From REEB95 sp035934235 (GTDB taxonomy: Bacteria > Pseudomonadota > Alphaproteobacteria > ATCC43930 > CGMCC-115725), in assembly GCA_035934235.1 (NCBI GenBank), contig DASYYB010000045.1:8664-72663 (forward strand): a DNA stretch of 64,000 nt. Direction: 5' to 3'. This document shows positions 1-8,741 of this stretch, piece after piece; positions within the stretch are counted from its first letter, which is position 1, and each line of letters begins with the position of its first letter. Made by a program: the position numbers and the translations under genes. Under the pieces are notes generated by a model, which saw only the letters and a program-made list of their open reading frames with translations, was not told where the DNA came from and made no database searches.

Positions 1-2
1 TT

Positions 3-185
3 TGGGGCTGGATGACCATTGCCTACGCGATCGTGTACGCTGCCGGCGGTTATATCAGCGCCTTCATCTTCGCGCGTACCGGCTCATATCCGCTGCTGTT
101 CGCGTTCGGCGCGGCGATGGCCTTGGTATCGGCGCTGTTCGCCTGGTGGTCGGCGCGCAGCGAACACGTCGGATTCTTGACGTAA
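3..185 (+). CDS. MFS transporter, C-terminal fragment (5' end outside window)
   Basis: Reading from base 3, the frame stays open to a TAA at 183-185 and gives about 60 residues with two hydrophobic segments: one starting WMTIAYAIVYAAGGYISA and one starting LLFAFGAAMALVSALFAWW. They are separated by a short RTGSYP loop and followed by a short polar tail. This is the usual ending of a 12-helix major facilitator transporter (helices 11 and 12). The substrate cannot be inferred because the rest of the gene lies upstream of the window. Another polytopic membrane protein is possible. Confidence 0.6.
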   Translation, partial: WGWMTIAYAIVYAAGGYISAFIFARTGSYPLLFAFGAAMALVSALFAWWSARSEHVGFLT

Positions 186-374
186 AACGCGGCGCGCGGC
201 GCATAGCGCGGCGAAAACGCGGCGAAGTCGTGGCCGCTTGATGACATGCCGAAGATGGCATGCCGAAAAATCGCCGTATGTCCATCGTTCCATAATGCAA
301 CCGAACCAGCGGGCGATCGTTATTACGCCCGGCTTTGTGGCTTTCGTACCGTCTGAACCAGGCTGGAGCGCATC

Positions 375-2027
375 ATGCTCAACGAGAGCATCGGACGCCG
401 CGTCACCGGAGGGGCCGGCAAAATTGGTCTGATTTTGTGCGGCTTCGGAATCACGACTGCGCTTGTTTTCTCGGTTGACGTCGGCGCGCTGTGGCGCGAC
501 CTGATGACGGTCGGATTCGGACTGACGATCATCCTCGCGCTGCACGTCGTGGTGATGGCGATCGACGGAATGAGCTGGCGAGCGCTGTTGCCGAAGCGCA
601 ATGCCGGGTCGTTCGTCTTGTTGTTGTGGGCGCGCTGGGTGCGCGAATCCACCAACCTGCTGTTGCCGGTGGCGCAGATCGGGGGCGAGGTCGCCGGCGT
701 CCGCCTGTTGACGTTGAACGGCGTGAGCCTGCGCAGCGCCAGCGCCAGCGTCATCCTCGACAAGCTCGCCGAGGGCATGAGCCAGCTGATATTCGCGACG
801 GCAGGGCTCGGCATTTTGATCGTCGCGCGCGGCGTCAGCGACTTGGCGCTGGCGATCGCCACGGGCCTCGCAATCGTCAGCGTTGCGGCCATCGGTATCA
901 TCGCCGTTCAGTACGCTGGCGGCTTTGCCGGCATCGAACGCTGGCTATACGGCGTCTGCATGCAAATCCACCCGCGCGCGCGCGACGCCTTCGCGAGCGT
1001 CGCCGAAACGATCCGGTCGACCGGCCGCACACGCCCTATCGCCATCAGCGTCGGCCAGCATCTGGCGGCCTGGTGCCTGGGCAGCGGCGAAGTATGGCTT
1101 GCCCTGCGCTTCATGGGACATCCGATCAGCGCGCCGACAGCGCTGGCGATCGAAAGTCTCGGCAGCGTCATTACCGCCGCCGGCTTTATCGTGCCCGGCG
1201 CGATCGGCGTGCAGGAGACCGGCTACATAGCGATCGGCGCGGCATTGGGATTGCCGGCCGAGCTTGGCTTGGCCATGTCGCTGGTCAAACGCGCACGGCA
1301 GATTCTGCTTGGCCTGCCTGCGCTCGCCTCCTGGCAAGCCGCCGAACTCGGCTGGCTGCGACTGCGGCGGCGCGAACGCACCTGGCACCACGAATGTGCG
1401 CCGGTCCCGAGCAGCGCGTCGAACGCCTATGTCCGCCGCGCGATCCGCGTGCTGCTGCGACCGCTCGCGAACACCGGATTGACGCCCAACCATCTCACGA
1501 CGTTGCGGATTGCCGCCGGCCTTGCCGCTTGTGCGGCATGTTGCCTTGGCACGACAGCGGGCACGTTGTGGGCTGGCGGACTCTGGATCGCGTCGTGCCT
1601 GATCGATCGCGCCGACGGCGAATTCGCACGCCTCACCAGGCGATGCAGTCGCGTGGGCCAACTTTATGACTACGCCGGCGACGTGGTGCTGAACGCGGCG
1701 ATCTTCCTCGCCATCGGCATCGGATTGCGGCACGCGGTCGGCACGTCCTGGACGATTGCCCTTGGCGCGTGGACCGCACTCGCGATCGCCAGTGCGTCGA
1801 TCCTGGCCGAGACGCTGGAGCGGCGCATCGGCGAAAAAAGTTTCCCGTCGCAGGCCGGTTTCGATTTCGACGACATTCTGTTCGTTCTCGCGCCAGTGTT
1901 GTGGTCTGGACACGGGTTCGCGTTGCTCGTCGGCGGCGCGATCGGCGGCCCCGTGGCGGCCCTGATCCTTGCCGTGCGATTGAGCCAGTTGCCGGCGCCG
2001 CCGCCACACATTTTGGCGGCCGAATAG
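375..2027 (+). CDS. HpnL-like membrane domain fused to CDP-alcohol phosphotransferase
   Basis: A 550-residue integral membrane protein with two domains. Residues about 10-330 form a multi-helix domain of the lysylphosphatidylglycerol synthase/HpnL type, with the conserved stretch RESTNLLLPVAQIGGEVAG; HpnL proteins are linked to hopanoid and lipid transport. Residues about 350-540 form a CDP-alcohol phosphotransferase domain with the complete motif D-x2-DG-x2-AR-x8-G-x3-D-x3-D: D411, D414, G415, A418, R419, G428, D432 and D436. That domain normally moves a phospho-group from a CDP-activated lipid to an alcohol in the membrane. All catalytic aspartates are present, so it is probably active. GGAG lies about 7 bases before the ATG. 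The gene stands alone between the MFS tail and the importer operon. The acceptor and the lipid are unknown; calling the first half a transporter or flippase is inference from family. Confidence 0.8.
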   Translation: MLNESIGRRVTGGAGKIGLILCGFGITTALVFSVDVGALWRDLMTVGFGLTIILALHVVVMAIDGMSWRALLPKRNAGSFVLLLWARWVRESTNLLLPVAQIGGEVAGVRLLTLNGVSLRSASASVILDKLAEGMSQLIFATAGLGILIVARGVSDLALAIATGLAIVSVAAIGIIAVQYAGGFAGIERWLYGVCMQIHPRARDAFASVAETIRSTGRTRPIAISVGQHLAAWCLGSGEVWLALRFMGHPISAPTALAIESLGSVITAAGFIVPGAIGVQETGYIAIGAALGLPAELGLAMSLVKRARQILLGLPALASWQAAELGWLRLRRRERTWHHECAPVPSSASNAYVRRAIRVLLRPLANTGLTPNHLTTLRIAAGLAACAACCLGTTAGTLWAGGLWIASCLIDRADGEFARLTRRCSRVGQLYDYAGDVVLNAAIFLAIGIGLRHAVGTSWTIALGAWTALAIASASILAETLERRIGEKSFPSQAGFDFDDILFVLAPVLWSGHGFALLVGGAIGGPVAALILAVRLSQLPAPPPHILAAE

Positions 2028-2153
2028 GCCCCAGACCGGAGGCCACTGCGGCGCCCCAACGACCGGCGCCGGGCGAGCCGCACAAACACCGTCGTCGCAT
2101 TGTGCCAACGGCATCAGCACGGCCGCGATCCAGCGCGGACCGGAAGACCGCAG

Positions 2154-2182
2154 TGACTCCGCGCTGATGATCAAGCTATAAT
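2154..2182 (+). promoter_or_regulatory. Possible sigma-70 promoter of the Liv-type importer operon
   Basis: A perfect TATAAT lies at 2177-2182, about 60 bases before the binding-protein start codon. A weak -35-like GTGACT sits near 2153-2158 with 18 bases between. The -10 is striking in this GC-rich sequence; the -35 is poor, so activator help is possible. Confidence 0.35.
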
Positions 2183-2244
2183 CAATGCCAAGGTTAGTGG
2201 ATAAAAATCGTCTCGGGCATCATGCTAACCACGGAGAAAAACCA

Positions 2245-3432
2245 ATGTCGGGAGGGAATTTACGTGCGCGCGGGGGCGCGTTTTTTGCCCCGCTGATCGC
2301 CGCCGCCTTTCTGTTCGCAGGCACCGCGGCCCACGCTCAAAAGCCGATCGTCGTCGGCGCATCGATCTCGGAAACCGGGCCGCTGGCCGTCGACGCGGCG
2401 TATCACCTGAAAGGCATCCAGCTCGGCGTGGCAGATGCCAACGCGCATGGCGGCTGGCTCGGCCGCAAGCTCGAGCTCAAATACTACGACGATCAAAGCA
2501 ATCCCGGCACGGCGGTGCGGCTTTATACCCGCCTGATCACCGAGGATAAGGTCGATCTGCTCGTCGGACCGTATTCGAGCGGCATCAGCCAGGCTGTCGC
2601 GCCGCTGTTGAACAAGTACGAGCGGCCGACCCCGATGCCGGGCGCCTCGCTGCCGGCGATCTTCTCCGCGGGCAACAAATGGGCCTTCCAACTGCTGCCG
2701 CCAGCCACCGGCTACCTCGACGGCATGCTGCCGCTGATGAAGAGCCAGGGTGCGCACAAGGTCGCCATTCTTCAGGCGCAGCTGTCGTTTACGCTGGCTT
2801 GCGGCCAGGCGCGTCTCGATCAGGCCAAGGCCCTCGGCCTGGACGTGGTCTATTCCACGACCTATGCCATGCCGCCGCCTGATTTCTCTTCGATCGCGCT
2901 CGCGATCAAGAGCGCCAATCCGGACGGCGTGGTCGTCTGTTCCTATTATCCTGATGCCGTCGGCTTGGCGCAGGCGCTTCATCGCATCGGCTATGCGCCG
3001 AAGTTCTTTGCCGAGACCATCGGCCCGGCGGAGGACCAGTTCATCAATGCGTTGGGACCGATCACCAATCGGATCATCTCCAACACCAGCTGGTGGTCGA
3101 GCCTGAAGACGCACGACAATGCCGGCTTCATCGCGCGGTACAAGGCGATGTTCCACGAGGATCCGGACTATCACGCGGCGGCAACTTATGCCGCCATGCA
3201 GGTTCTCGGCGCCGCGGTCAAGGCAACCAAGTCGCTCGATCCGGCGAAATTGCAAGCCTGGATGGCGACCCACGAGGTCGAGACCGTGGAGGGCATGTTC
3301 AAGAGCGGCCCCACCGGTCTGTCGATGGGGTTCGAGCAATATATGTTCCAGATCCAAAGCGGCAAACGCCTCCTGGTCTGGCCGGCGAAGGACGAGCAAG
3401 CGAAAGCGCAGGTGCCTTACACCGGCCAATAG
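2245..3432 (+). CDS. Periplasmic substrate-binding protein of a Liv-type ABC importer
   Basis: A 395-residue secreted binding protein of the hydrophobic amino acid/branched-chain family (periplasmic binding fold type I). A signal peptide with a hydrophobic core (AAAFLFAGTAA) ends at AHAQ. The mature part opens KPIVVGASISETGPLAVD and carries the GG.LGRKLELKYYDDQSNP block typical of LivK-like proteins. I chose the ATG at 2245 because CGGAGA lies just upstream and the signal peptide starts there; a longer frame to 2185 would put polar residues ahead of it. It is the first gene of an operon with permease and ATPase genes and would set the substrate. The family binds amino acids but also aromatic acids, urea and amides. 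The adjacent tricarballylate-type oxidation genes suggest a carboxylate, which is inference. Confidence 0.9.
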   Translation: MSGGNLRARGGAFFAPLIAAAFLFAGTAAHAQKPIVVGASISETGPLAVDAAYHLKGIQLGVADANAHGGWLGRKLELKYYDDQSNPGTAVRLYTRLITEDKVDLLVGPYSSGISQAVAPLLNKYERPTPMPGASLPAIFSAGNKWAFQLLPPATGYLDGMLPLMKSQGAHKVAILQAQLSFTLACGQARLDQAKALGLDVVYSTTYAMPPPDFSSIALAIKSANPDGVVVCSYYPDAVGLAQALHRIGYAPKFFAETIGPAEDQFINALGPITNRIISNTSWWSSLKTHDNAGFIARYKAMFHEDPDYHAAATYAAMQVLGAAVKATKSLDPAKLQAWMATHEVETVEGMFKSGPTGLSMGFEQYMFQIQSGKRLLVWPAKDEQAKAQVPYTGQ

Positions 3433-3474
3433 CCGAAGCGGCCATGCGAGGGGGCTGATGGTCGGGGCGGCCGG

Positions 3475-4338
3475 GTGATCGTACTGCAGTTGATCGTCAA
3501 CGGGGTGCTCCTGGGCGGGACGTACATTCTGCTCGCCCAGGGGCTCAACCTTGTCTTCGGCGTCATGGGCATCGTCAACCTTGCCCATGGCTCGATCATC
3601 ACGTTCGTCGGCGTGTTCACCTATTGGTTTGTGACCCAGACCAATCTTAGTCCACTGCTGTTGATGCCGATCGTCTTCGTCGTCGCGCTCGTCCTCGGCG
3701 GCGTGCTCCAGCGCTTGCTGTTAGAGCCGCTCGCCAAGCTCGGCAACCGGCGCGAGCTGCTCAGCCTGATGGTCACGTTCGGTCTGTCTTATGTCATCGT
3801 CGAGACGGCGATCAACTGCTTCGGCTCGCAGTACGTTTCGCTGCCGAACCTGCAAGCGACCTGGTCGGTTGCCGGGCTGGCGATCAACGAAGCGCTGGTC
3901 GTTGCCGGCGTCCTTGGCGCGGTAATTTCCGGTTGCCTGCACGTCTGGCTGCATTACACAGCGTCGGGCAAGGCGCTGCTGGCGACGTCGCAGAACGCGA
4001 CCGGCGCGGTCACCTGCGGTATCGACGTGCGGCGGATGCGCGGTATCTCCTTCGCCATCGGATCGGCGCTCGCCGCCATCGCGGGAGTGCTGCTGATCCT
4101 GATCTTGCCGCTCTCTGCACCGACGGCGGACACGCTCACCATTCTGGCATTCGTCATCGTCGCGCTCGGCGGCCTCGGCGACTACAAGGGCGCGGTCTTC
4201 GCCGGACTGCTTCTCGGCCTTGTGCAGTCGGCGGTCGGCTATTATCTCGGCGGCGACGTCGAAGTCGTCGTTCCTTATCTGCTGCTGATCGGCTTCATGG
4301 TCATGCGCCCGCAAGGCCTCGGCCAGGCGGCTCGTTAG
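3475..4338 (+). CDS. livH: LivH-type ABC permease
   Basis: A 287-residue inner-membrane permease of the branched-chain amino acid importer family, with about eight hydrophobic segments. It shows the family pattern near the N-terminus (GLNLVFGVMGIVNLAHGS) and the C-terminal ALGGLGDYKGAVFAGLLLGL loop that contacts the ATPase. It starts at GTG 3475, 42 bases after the binding protein. LivH pairs with LivM to form the channel; here LivM is the first half of the next protein. Whether leucine-type amino acids are the substrate is not shown by the sequence, so the symbol names the family role only. Confidence 0.88.
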   Translation: MIVLQLIVNGVLLGGTYILLAQGLNLVFGVMGIVNLAHGSIITFVGVFTYWFVTQTNLSPLLLMPIVFVVALVLGGVLQRLLLEPLAKLGNRRELLSLMVTFGLSYVIVETAINCFGSQYVSLPNLQATWSVAGLAINEALVVAGVLGAVISGCLHVWLHYTASGKALLATSQNATGAVTCGIDVRRMRGISFAIGSALAAIAGVLLILILPLSAPTADTLTILAFVIVALGGLGDYKGAVFAGLLLGLVQSAVGYYLGGDVEVVVPYLLLIGFMVMRPQGLGQAAR

Positions 4339-4354
4339 ACGCCGAGGCCGCCCC

Positions 4355-6127
4355 ATGAACCTCGACGCGCGACAGGTGGGGCGATGGATCGAGCGGCGGC
4401 TTTCCGCGCCCGCTGCCACCGGCACATCGGGTCCGCGGCCGCTGGGGATCGGGATTTTGGTGGCGCTGATCGTCTGCGCCGGCGCCGTGCCGCTGGTCAG
4501 CAGCGCCTACATTCTACAACTCGCCACCGACCTCCTCACCTTCGCGGCGCTGGCCTATTCGTGGAACATCATCAGCGGCTGCACCGGCTATCTGTCCTTC
4601 GGGCAGGTGTCGTTCTTCGGCATCGGCGCTTACGCCACTTCGGCCCTGGTTCTGCACACGTCCGTGCCGTGGTACGCCGCCGCCGTGATCGGCGCCGTCA
4701 TCGGCGGCGCGAGCGCGGCGCTGCTCGGCACCATCATGCTGCGGTTGCGCGGCATCATGTTCGCGCTCGGCATGCTCGGCTTGGCGCGTATTCTCATGGT
4801 GGTCGCGTCCAACTGGACCTACGTCGGCGGCGCGGCCGGACTGACGCTGCCGGCGCAGTTGACCCCCATCGCGGTTTACCTCGCGATGTGGGTCGCGGCT
4901 CTGGTCGCCTTCGGGCTGAACTATTTCTTGCTGCGCTCGCAATGGGGCCTGTCCGTCGTCGGCGTGCGCGACGAAGAGGCCGCCGCCGCCGCGATCGGCG
5001 TGCCGACATCCTGGGTTAAGACCGCCGCCTTCATCATGAGCGCGCTCGCGCCGGCCGCAGTCGGCGGCCTGGTAGCGTGGAACCGCAGCTTTCTCGATCC
5101 GCCGAGCGCCTTCGACCCGACGCTCGACCTTCAGGTGATCGTCTTCGCGCTCTTCGGCGGTATCGGCACGCTGTGGGGGCCGGCGCTCGGCACCGTGATC
5201 CTCGTCATTGTCGGCGAGCAGTTCTGGGCCTATCTGCCCGATCTGCAACTCGCGCTGTACGGCGTGCTGGTGATCGCCGTCGTGCTCGCCTTCCCTGGCG
5301 GCATCGTCGGCGTCGCCAATCGCTTTGGCTGGCTGCGGCGCCGGCCGGTCGCGGCGCCAGCGGTATTTCCGATCGTCTCCCGACCGCCGCGCCCAGCGCC
5401 GCCCGGCAGCGACACGATCATCGAGGTGCGCGACCTGACGGTGCGATTCGGCGGTCTCGTGGCACTCAACGGCGTTTCGCTCGCCGTCAAACGCGGCGAG
5501 ATGGTGAGCATCATCGGCGCCAACGGTGCCGGCAAGACGACGCTGTTCAACGCCATCACCGGCTTCGTCAAGCCCAGCGAAGGGGGCGTCTTCTATCAAG
5601 GCAAGCTGGTGTCCGACATTCCGTCGCATCGCCGCGCCCATCAGGGCATCGCGCGCACGTTCCAGATTCCGCGGCTGATGGAGTCTTTGACGGTGTGGGA
5701 AAACGCCCTGCTGGCCGCGCGCCACGGCAAGCGCAAGGATGCGGCCGTCGAACAGGCGGCCTGGGCGCTGCATACGGTGAAGCTCGACAATTTGTGGCTC
5801 GAGCCGCCGGGCAAATTGAGCCCGGGGCAACAGCGGCGCCTCGAGATGGCGCGCGCGCTGGCCCTCGATCCGACGGTCATCCTGCTCGACGAGGTCATGG
5901 CCGGCATGACGCGCGACGAGCAGGGTGAAATCCGCGAAGTCCTGCGCCATTTCCGTGACCTGGGCGTCGCCGCGGTTGCCGGCGTCGAGCATATCATCGC
6001 AGCGATCGCCGATATCTCCGACCGCATGATCGTGCTCGATCGCGGCAAGAAGATCGCCGAAGGCGTGCCGGAAGCGGTGCTACGCGACCCGGTCGTCATC
6101 GAATCCTATCTCGGCAAAGTGTCATGA
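4355..6127 (+). CDS. LivM permease fused to LivG ATPase
   Basis: A 590-residue fusion of the second permease and first ATPase of the importer. Residues about 25-325 are a LivM-type membrane domain (LAYSWNIISGCTGYLSFGQVS and the FALFGGIGTLWGPALGT coupling loop). After a proline-rich linker (RPPRPAPPG), residues about 355-590 form a LivG-type ATP-binding domain. Walker A GANGAGKTT is near 388-396, signature LSPGQQRR near 487 and Walker B ILLDE near 509-513, so it should hydrolyse ATP. LivG's long insert and H-loop region (VAGVEH) are present. Its stop overlaps the livF start by four bases. Fusing LivM to LivG fixes one ATPase to one permease half; it is known in some importers but is not the common arrangement. 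Confidence 0.9.
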   Translation: MNLDARQVGRWIERRLSAPAATGTSGPRPLGIGILVALIVCAGAVPLVSSAYILQLATDLLTFAALAYSWNIISGCTGYLSFGQVSFFGIGAYATSALVLHTSVPWYAAAVIGAVIGGASAALLGTIMLRLRGIMFALGMLGLARILMVVASNWTYVGGAAGLTLPAQLTPIAVYLAMWVAALVAFGLNYFLLRSQWGLSVVGVRDEEAAAAAIGVPTSWVKTAAFIMSALAPAAVGGLVAWNRSFLDPPSAFDPTLDLQVIVFALFGGIGTLWGPALGTVILVIVGEQFWAYLPDLQLALYGVLVIAVVLAFPGGIVGVANRFGWLRRRPVAAPAVFPIVSRPPRPAPPGSDTIIEVRDLTVRFGGLVALNGVSLAVKRGEMVSIIGANGAGKTTLFNAITGFVKPSEGGVFYQGKLVSDIPSHRRAHQGIARTFQIPRLMESLTVWENALLAARHGKRKDAAVEQAAWALHTVKLDNLWLEPPGKLSPGQQRRLEMARALALDPTVILLDEVMAGMTRDEQGEIREVLRHFRDLGVAAVAGVEHIIAAIADISDRMIVLDRGKKIAEGVPEAVLRDPVVIESYLGKVS

Positions 6128-6861
6128 TCGCGGAACCTTCACGCTCCGCAGGAACGGACGCGCTCCGGGTCGACAATCTGGTCGCCGGCTTCGGCGATAT
6201 CACCATCTTGCACGACGTTTCCCTCGCCGTGCCCGCGGGCAAAGTGACGGTTCTGTTGGGCGCGAACGGCGCCGGCAAGACGACGTTGTTCCGCGCCATC
6301 ACCGGCCTGGTGACGCCGCGCAGCGGCCGCGTCTCGTTGTTCGGCGAGCCGATCGCCGGCAAAGCGCCGCATCTCATCGCCCGCGCCGGCATCGGCCATG
6401 TGCCGAGCGGCCGCGAGCTGTTTCCGCGCATGCCGGTGAGCGCCCATCTCGATCTCGGCGAGCGCCTCTGCCCGCCGGAGCAGCGGGCGGCGTTGCGACG
6501 GCGCGTGCTCGAGCTGTTTCCGGCGCTCGCCGAGCGCCTCAACCAGGCAGCCGGCACACTCTCGGGCGGCGAGCAGCAGATGGTGGCGATCGCGCGCGCG
6601 CTGATGACCAACCCGCGCCTGCTGTTGCTCGATGAACCGTCTGCCGGCCTGGCGCCCAAGGTCGTGCTCTCGGTGTTCGACGCGCTGGGCAAGCTGCAGG
6701 ACCAGGGCATGAGCGTCCTGCTCGCCGAGCAGAGCATGGCCTTTGGCCTATCGGTCGCCAGCCGCGCCTATATCATGCGTGAAGGCCGGATCGTGCTGTC
6801 GGGCACGCCCGCCGAACTCTCCGCCGAACGCAGCGTCGTCCAGGCCTATCTCGGCGCCTAG
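6124..6861 (+). CDS. livF: LivF-type ABC importer ATPase
   Basis: A 245-residue ATPase, second nucleotide-binding subunit of the importer. It has Walker A GANGAGKTT (residues about 46-54), Q-loop region, signature LSGGEQQ (about 146-152), Walker B LLLLDEPSAGL and a switch region AEQSM. It overlaps the end of the livMG fusion by four bases (ATGA), so the two are translationally coupled. It ends convergent with the SDR gene on the other strand, the two stops overlapping by four bases. It presumably pairs with the fused LivG domain to drive transport. Confidence 0.92.
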   Translation: MIAEPSRSAGTDALRVDNLVAGFGDITILHDVSLAVPAGKVTVLLGANGAGKTTLFRAITGLVTPRSGRVSLFGEPIAGKAPHLIARAGIGHVPSGRELFPRMPVSAHLDLGERLCPPEQRAALRRRVLELFPALAERLNQAAGTLSGGEQQMVAIARALMTNPRLLLLDEPSAGLAPKVVLSVFDALGKLQDQGMSVLLAEQSMAFGLSVASRAYIMREGRIVLSGTPAELSAERSVVQAYLGA

Positions 6862-7610
6862 AACTGATAGCGGCGCAGACCGCCGTCGACCGGAATGACC
6901 GTGCCGGTCATGTAGCGCGCCAGCGGCGAGGCGAGAAAGACCGCGAGCACGGCAAGATCGTCCGGCTGGCCGTATTCGCCGACGGGAATTTCACGCTCGG
7001 CGAACTTGCGCCGCTCGTCTTCCGGATAAAGCCGCAGGATCTGCTCGGTGATGATGCGGCCGGGCGCGATCGAATTGATGGTGATGCCGTGTTTGCCGAT
7101 CTCGCGCGACAAACCCTTGGCCCAGGCATGCACGGCCGCCTTGGCGGCGAACGAGGCGTTGATCCGCTCGGGCTCGGACTTGCCGGTGATGTTGATGATG
7201 CGGCCCCATTTCTGGGCGATCATGCCGGGCAGGATCGCGTGCGTCAGCTGACGCAGACGGGTGAAGTTGAGCGTCAGCGCCTCGTCCCAGCTCTGGTCGG
7301 GAGCGTCCGCCGGCAGCGGCCGGCTGCCACCGGCGCTGTTGACCAGGATCTCGATCTTGCCCAGGGCACGAACCGCCGCGTCGCGGATACGATGCGGCGA
7401 TTCCGGCTGCATGACGTCGGCGACGACGATCGCCGGACGGATGCCGCCGGCTTTTTCGATTTGATCGGCAACTTGTTCGAGCAAATCCTTGCGGCGTGCC
7501 GCGATCGCCAGCCGCGCGCCTTCCGCGGCGAGCCTGGCGGCGATCGCCCGGCCGATCCCCATGCTGGCGCCGGTGACCAGTGCGGTGCGCCCTTTCAGCT
7601 GAAGGTCCAC
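6858..7610 (-). CDS. SDR-family protein lacking the usual catalytic tyrosine
   Basis: A 250-residue Rossmann protein with the short-chain dehydrogenase cofactor motif TGASMGIG near the N-terminus and the LVNSAGG stretch (NNAG-like). The active site is odd: around the conserved lysine it reads NASFAAKAAV, so the YxxxK tyrosine four residues before the lysine is replaced by serine, with a phenylalanine at minus three. The upstream serine is also not in its normal place (INITGKS). It may bind NAD(P)H yet not catalyse standard oxidoreduction, or belong to a divergent subfamily. It starts at GTG 7610, with AGGAGG overlapping the tcuB stop codon, so it is the third gene of the tcuA-tcuB operon. Its role, perhaps on the same carboxylate, is inference. 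Confidence 0.8.
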   Translation of the reverse strand: MDLQLKGRTALVTGASMGIGRAIAARLAAEGARLAIAARRKDLLEQVADQIEKAGGIRPAIVVADVMQPESPHRIRDAAVRALGKIEILVNSAGGSRPLPADAPDQSWDEALTLNFTRLRQLTHAILPGMIAQKWGRIINITGKSEPERINASFAAKAAVHAWAKGLSREIGKHGITINSIAPGRIITEQILRLYPEDERRKFAEREIPVGEYGQPDDLAVLAVFLASPLARYMTGTVIPVDGGLRRYQF

Positions 7611-7619
7611 ATCGGCCTC

Positions 7620-8741
7620 CTATTCGATGGTGCGCTCGCCGCCGCGCGCCGGCGCCGTCTCGGCGGCATAGTGCACGAGCGCGCCGAGCCGATAAATGCC
7701 ATGCACGAACTTGCCGTACGGCAGGACGAGGAACAAGGCGAGGACGAAGCCGAGATGAACCGCCAAGAGGACGCCCATCGCCGTGCTGTCGCGCAGCGCC
7801 AGCAACAGCAGACCGGTTGCCGCCACCGCCGCCAGCAACAACAGCAACGCCATGTCGGCGCCGAGCAATTCGCGAGCGGCGGGTACCGGATCGCGCACGA
7901 TCTTGAGGACCAACAGGCCCGTCGTTCCGATCAACAAGCCAATGCCGCCGACCGTGCCCAATACGACCGGAACGCTGAGTAGCGGATAGGGTGCGATCCA
8001 GCCGAAGACATGGTGATAGACCGTCGCCACACAGGTCGCCGCGAAACACGCGACGAAGCCATAAAACATGGCGTGATGGAGCCAGCGCCGCACGCCGGAA
8101 AACGATTCGTCGCGGTCGTTGCAGCCGAACCCGCCGCCGGAGAGATTGCGCAACGCCGCGGCGTCGCCGAGCGCGCGCCGCCATACTCGCAAATCCGTGC
8201 GCCGCTTAAGACCGGCGGCCGTATCGCGCCAGAACCGCGCGTAACCCATCGCCAGCGCCAGCACCCCGTAGCCAAAGGTCACTAGCCCGGCCGCGATCAT
8301 CACGCTCAAAGGAATGACGGCATAGAACGCACCCGCGCCGGTATGCGGCCCATAGACGGCGGAAGGCGCCTGCAATTCCGTCGTCAGCAGCAGCACGCCG
8401 GCCAGCGCGAGTGCGGCGATCAGCGAAACGATCACGCCATTGTGCCGGAACAGCGCCGCGAGCGAACCCGGCCAGGCATATTCGCGATATGTCTCGGCGC
8501 GCAGCCGGGCGAAGGCTTGCGGCAGATTGACGTTGAATTCGTGCGGCGGCGCGTACTGGCAGGCGTAGAAACAGCCACGGCAATCGTGGCAGAGGTTGGC
8601 GAGATAGCTTAAATCGGCGTTGGAGAATTCGCGACGCAGTTCCATCGCCGGAAAGACCGCGCAATAGCCTTCGCAATACCGGCAGGCATTGCAAATTTCC
8701 ATTTCCCGCCGCGCTTCGGCAACGGCGTCAGTGTTGCGCAT
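7620..8741 (-). CDS. tcuB: TcuB-like membrane iron-sulfur/cytochrome b electron-transfer protein
   Basis: A 373-residue protein of the CitB/TcuB family, the electron-transfer partner of tricarballylate dehydrogenase. The N-terminus has two iron-sulfur cysteine clusters, CNACRYCEGYC and CHDCRGCFYACQYAPPH. The rest has about six hydrophobic helices with histidines suited to haem or quinone contact. In Salmonella, TcuB re-oxidises the FAD of TcuA and passes electrons to the membrane. The start is ATG 8741 with GGAGG about eight bases upstream; it overlaps the tcuA stop by 14 bases, which supports coupled translation. A longer TTG start at 8765 is possible but less likely. The exact substrate of this pair is not proven. 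Confidence 0.85.
   Translation of the reverse strand: MRNTDAVAEARREMEICNACRYCEGYCAVFPAMELRREFSNADLSYLANLCHDCRGCFYACQYAPPHEFNVNLPQAFARLRAETYREYAWPGSLAALFRHNGVIVSLIAALALAGVLLLTTELQAPSAVYGPHTGAGAFYAVIPLSVMIAAGLVTFGYGVLALAMGYARFWRDTAAGLKRRTDLRVWRRALGDAAALRNLSGGGFGCNDRDESFSGVRRWLHHAMFYGFVACFAATCVATVYHHVFGWIAPYPLLSVPVVLGTVGGIGLLIGTTGLLVLKIVRDPVPAARELLGADMALLLLLAAVAATGLLLLALRDSTAMGVLLAVHLGFVLALFLVLPYGKFVHGIYRLGALVHYAAETAPARGGERTIE

Noticed and set aside
186..374. Gap after the MFS fragment with repeated ATGCCGAA and GGCATGCC, as a regulatory repeat
   Set aside because: The repeat units are short, appear only twice and have no promoter-like partner; no support for a function.
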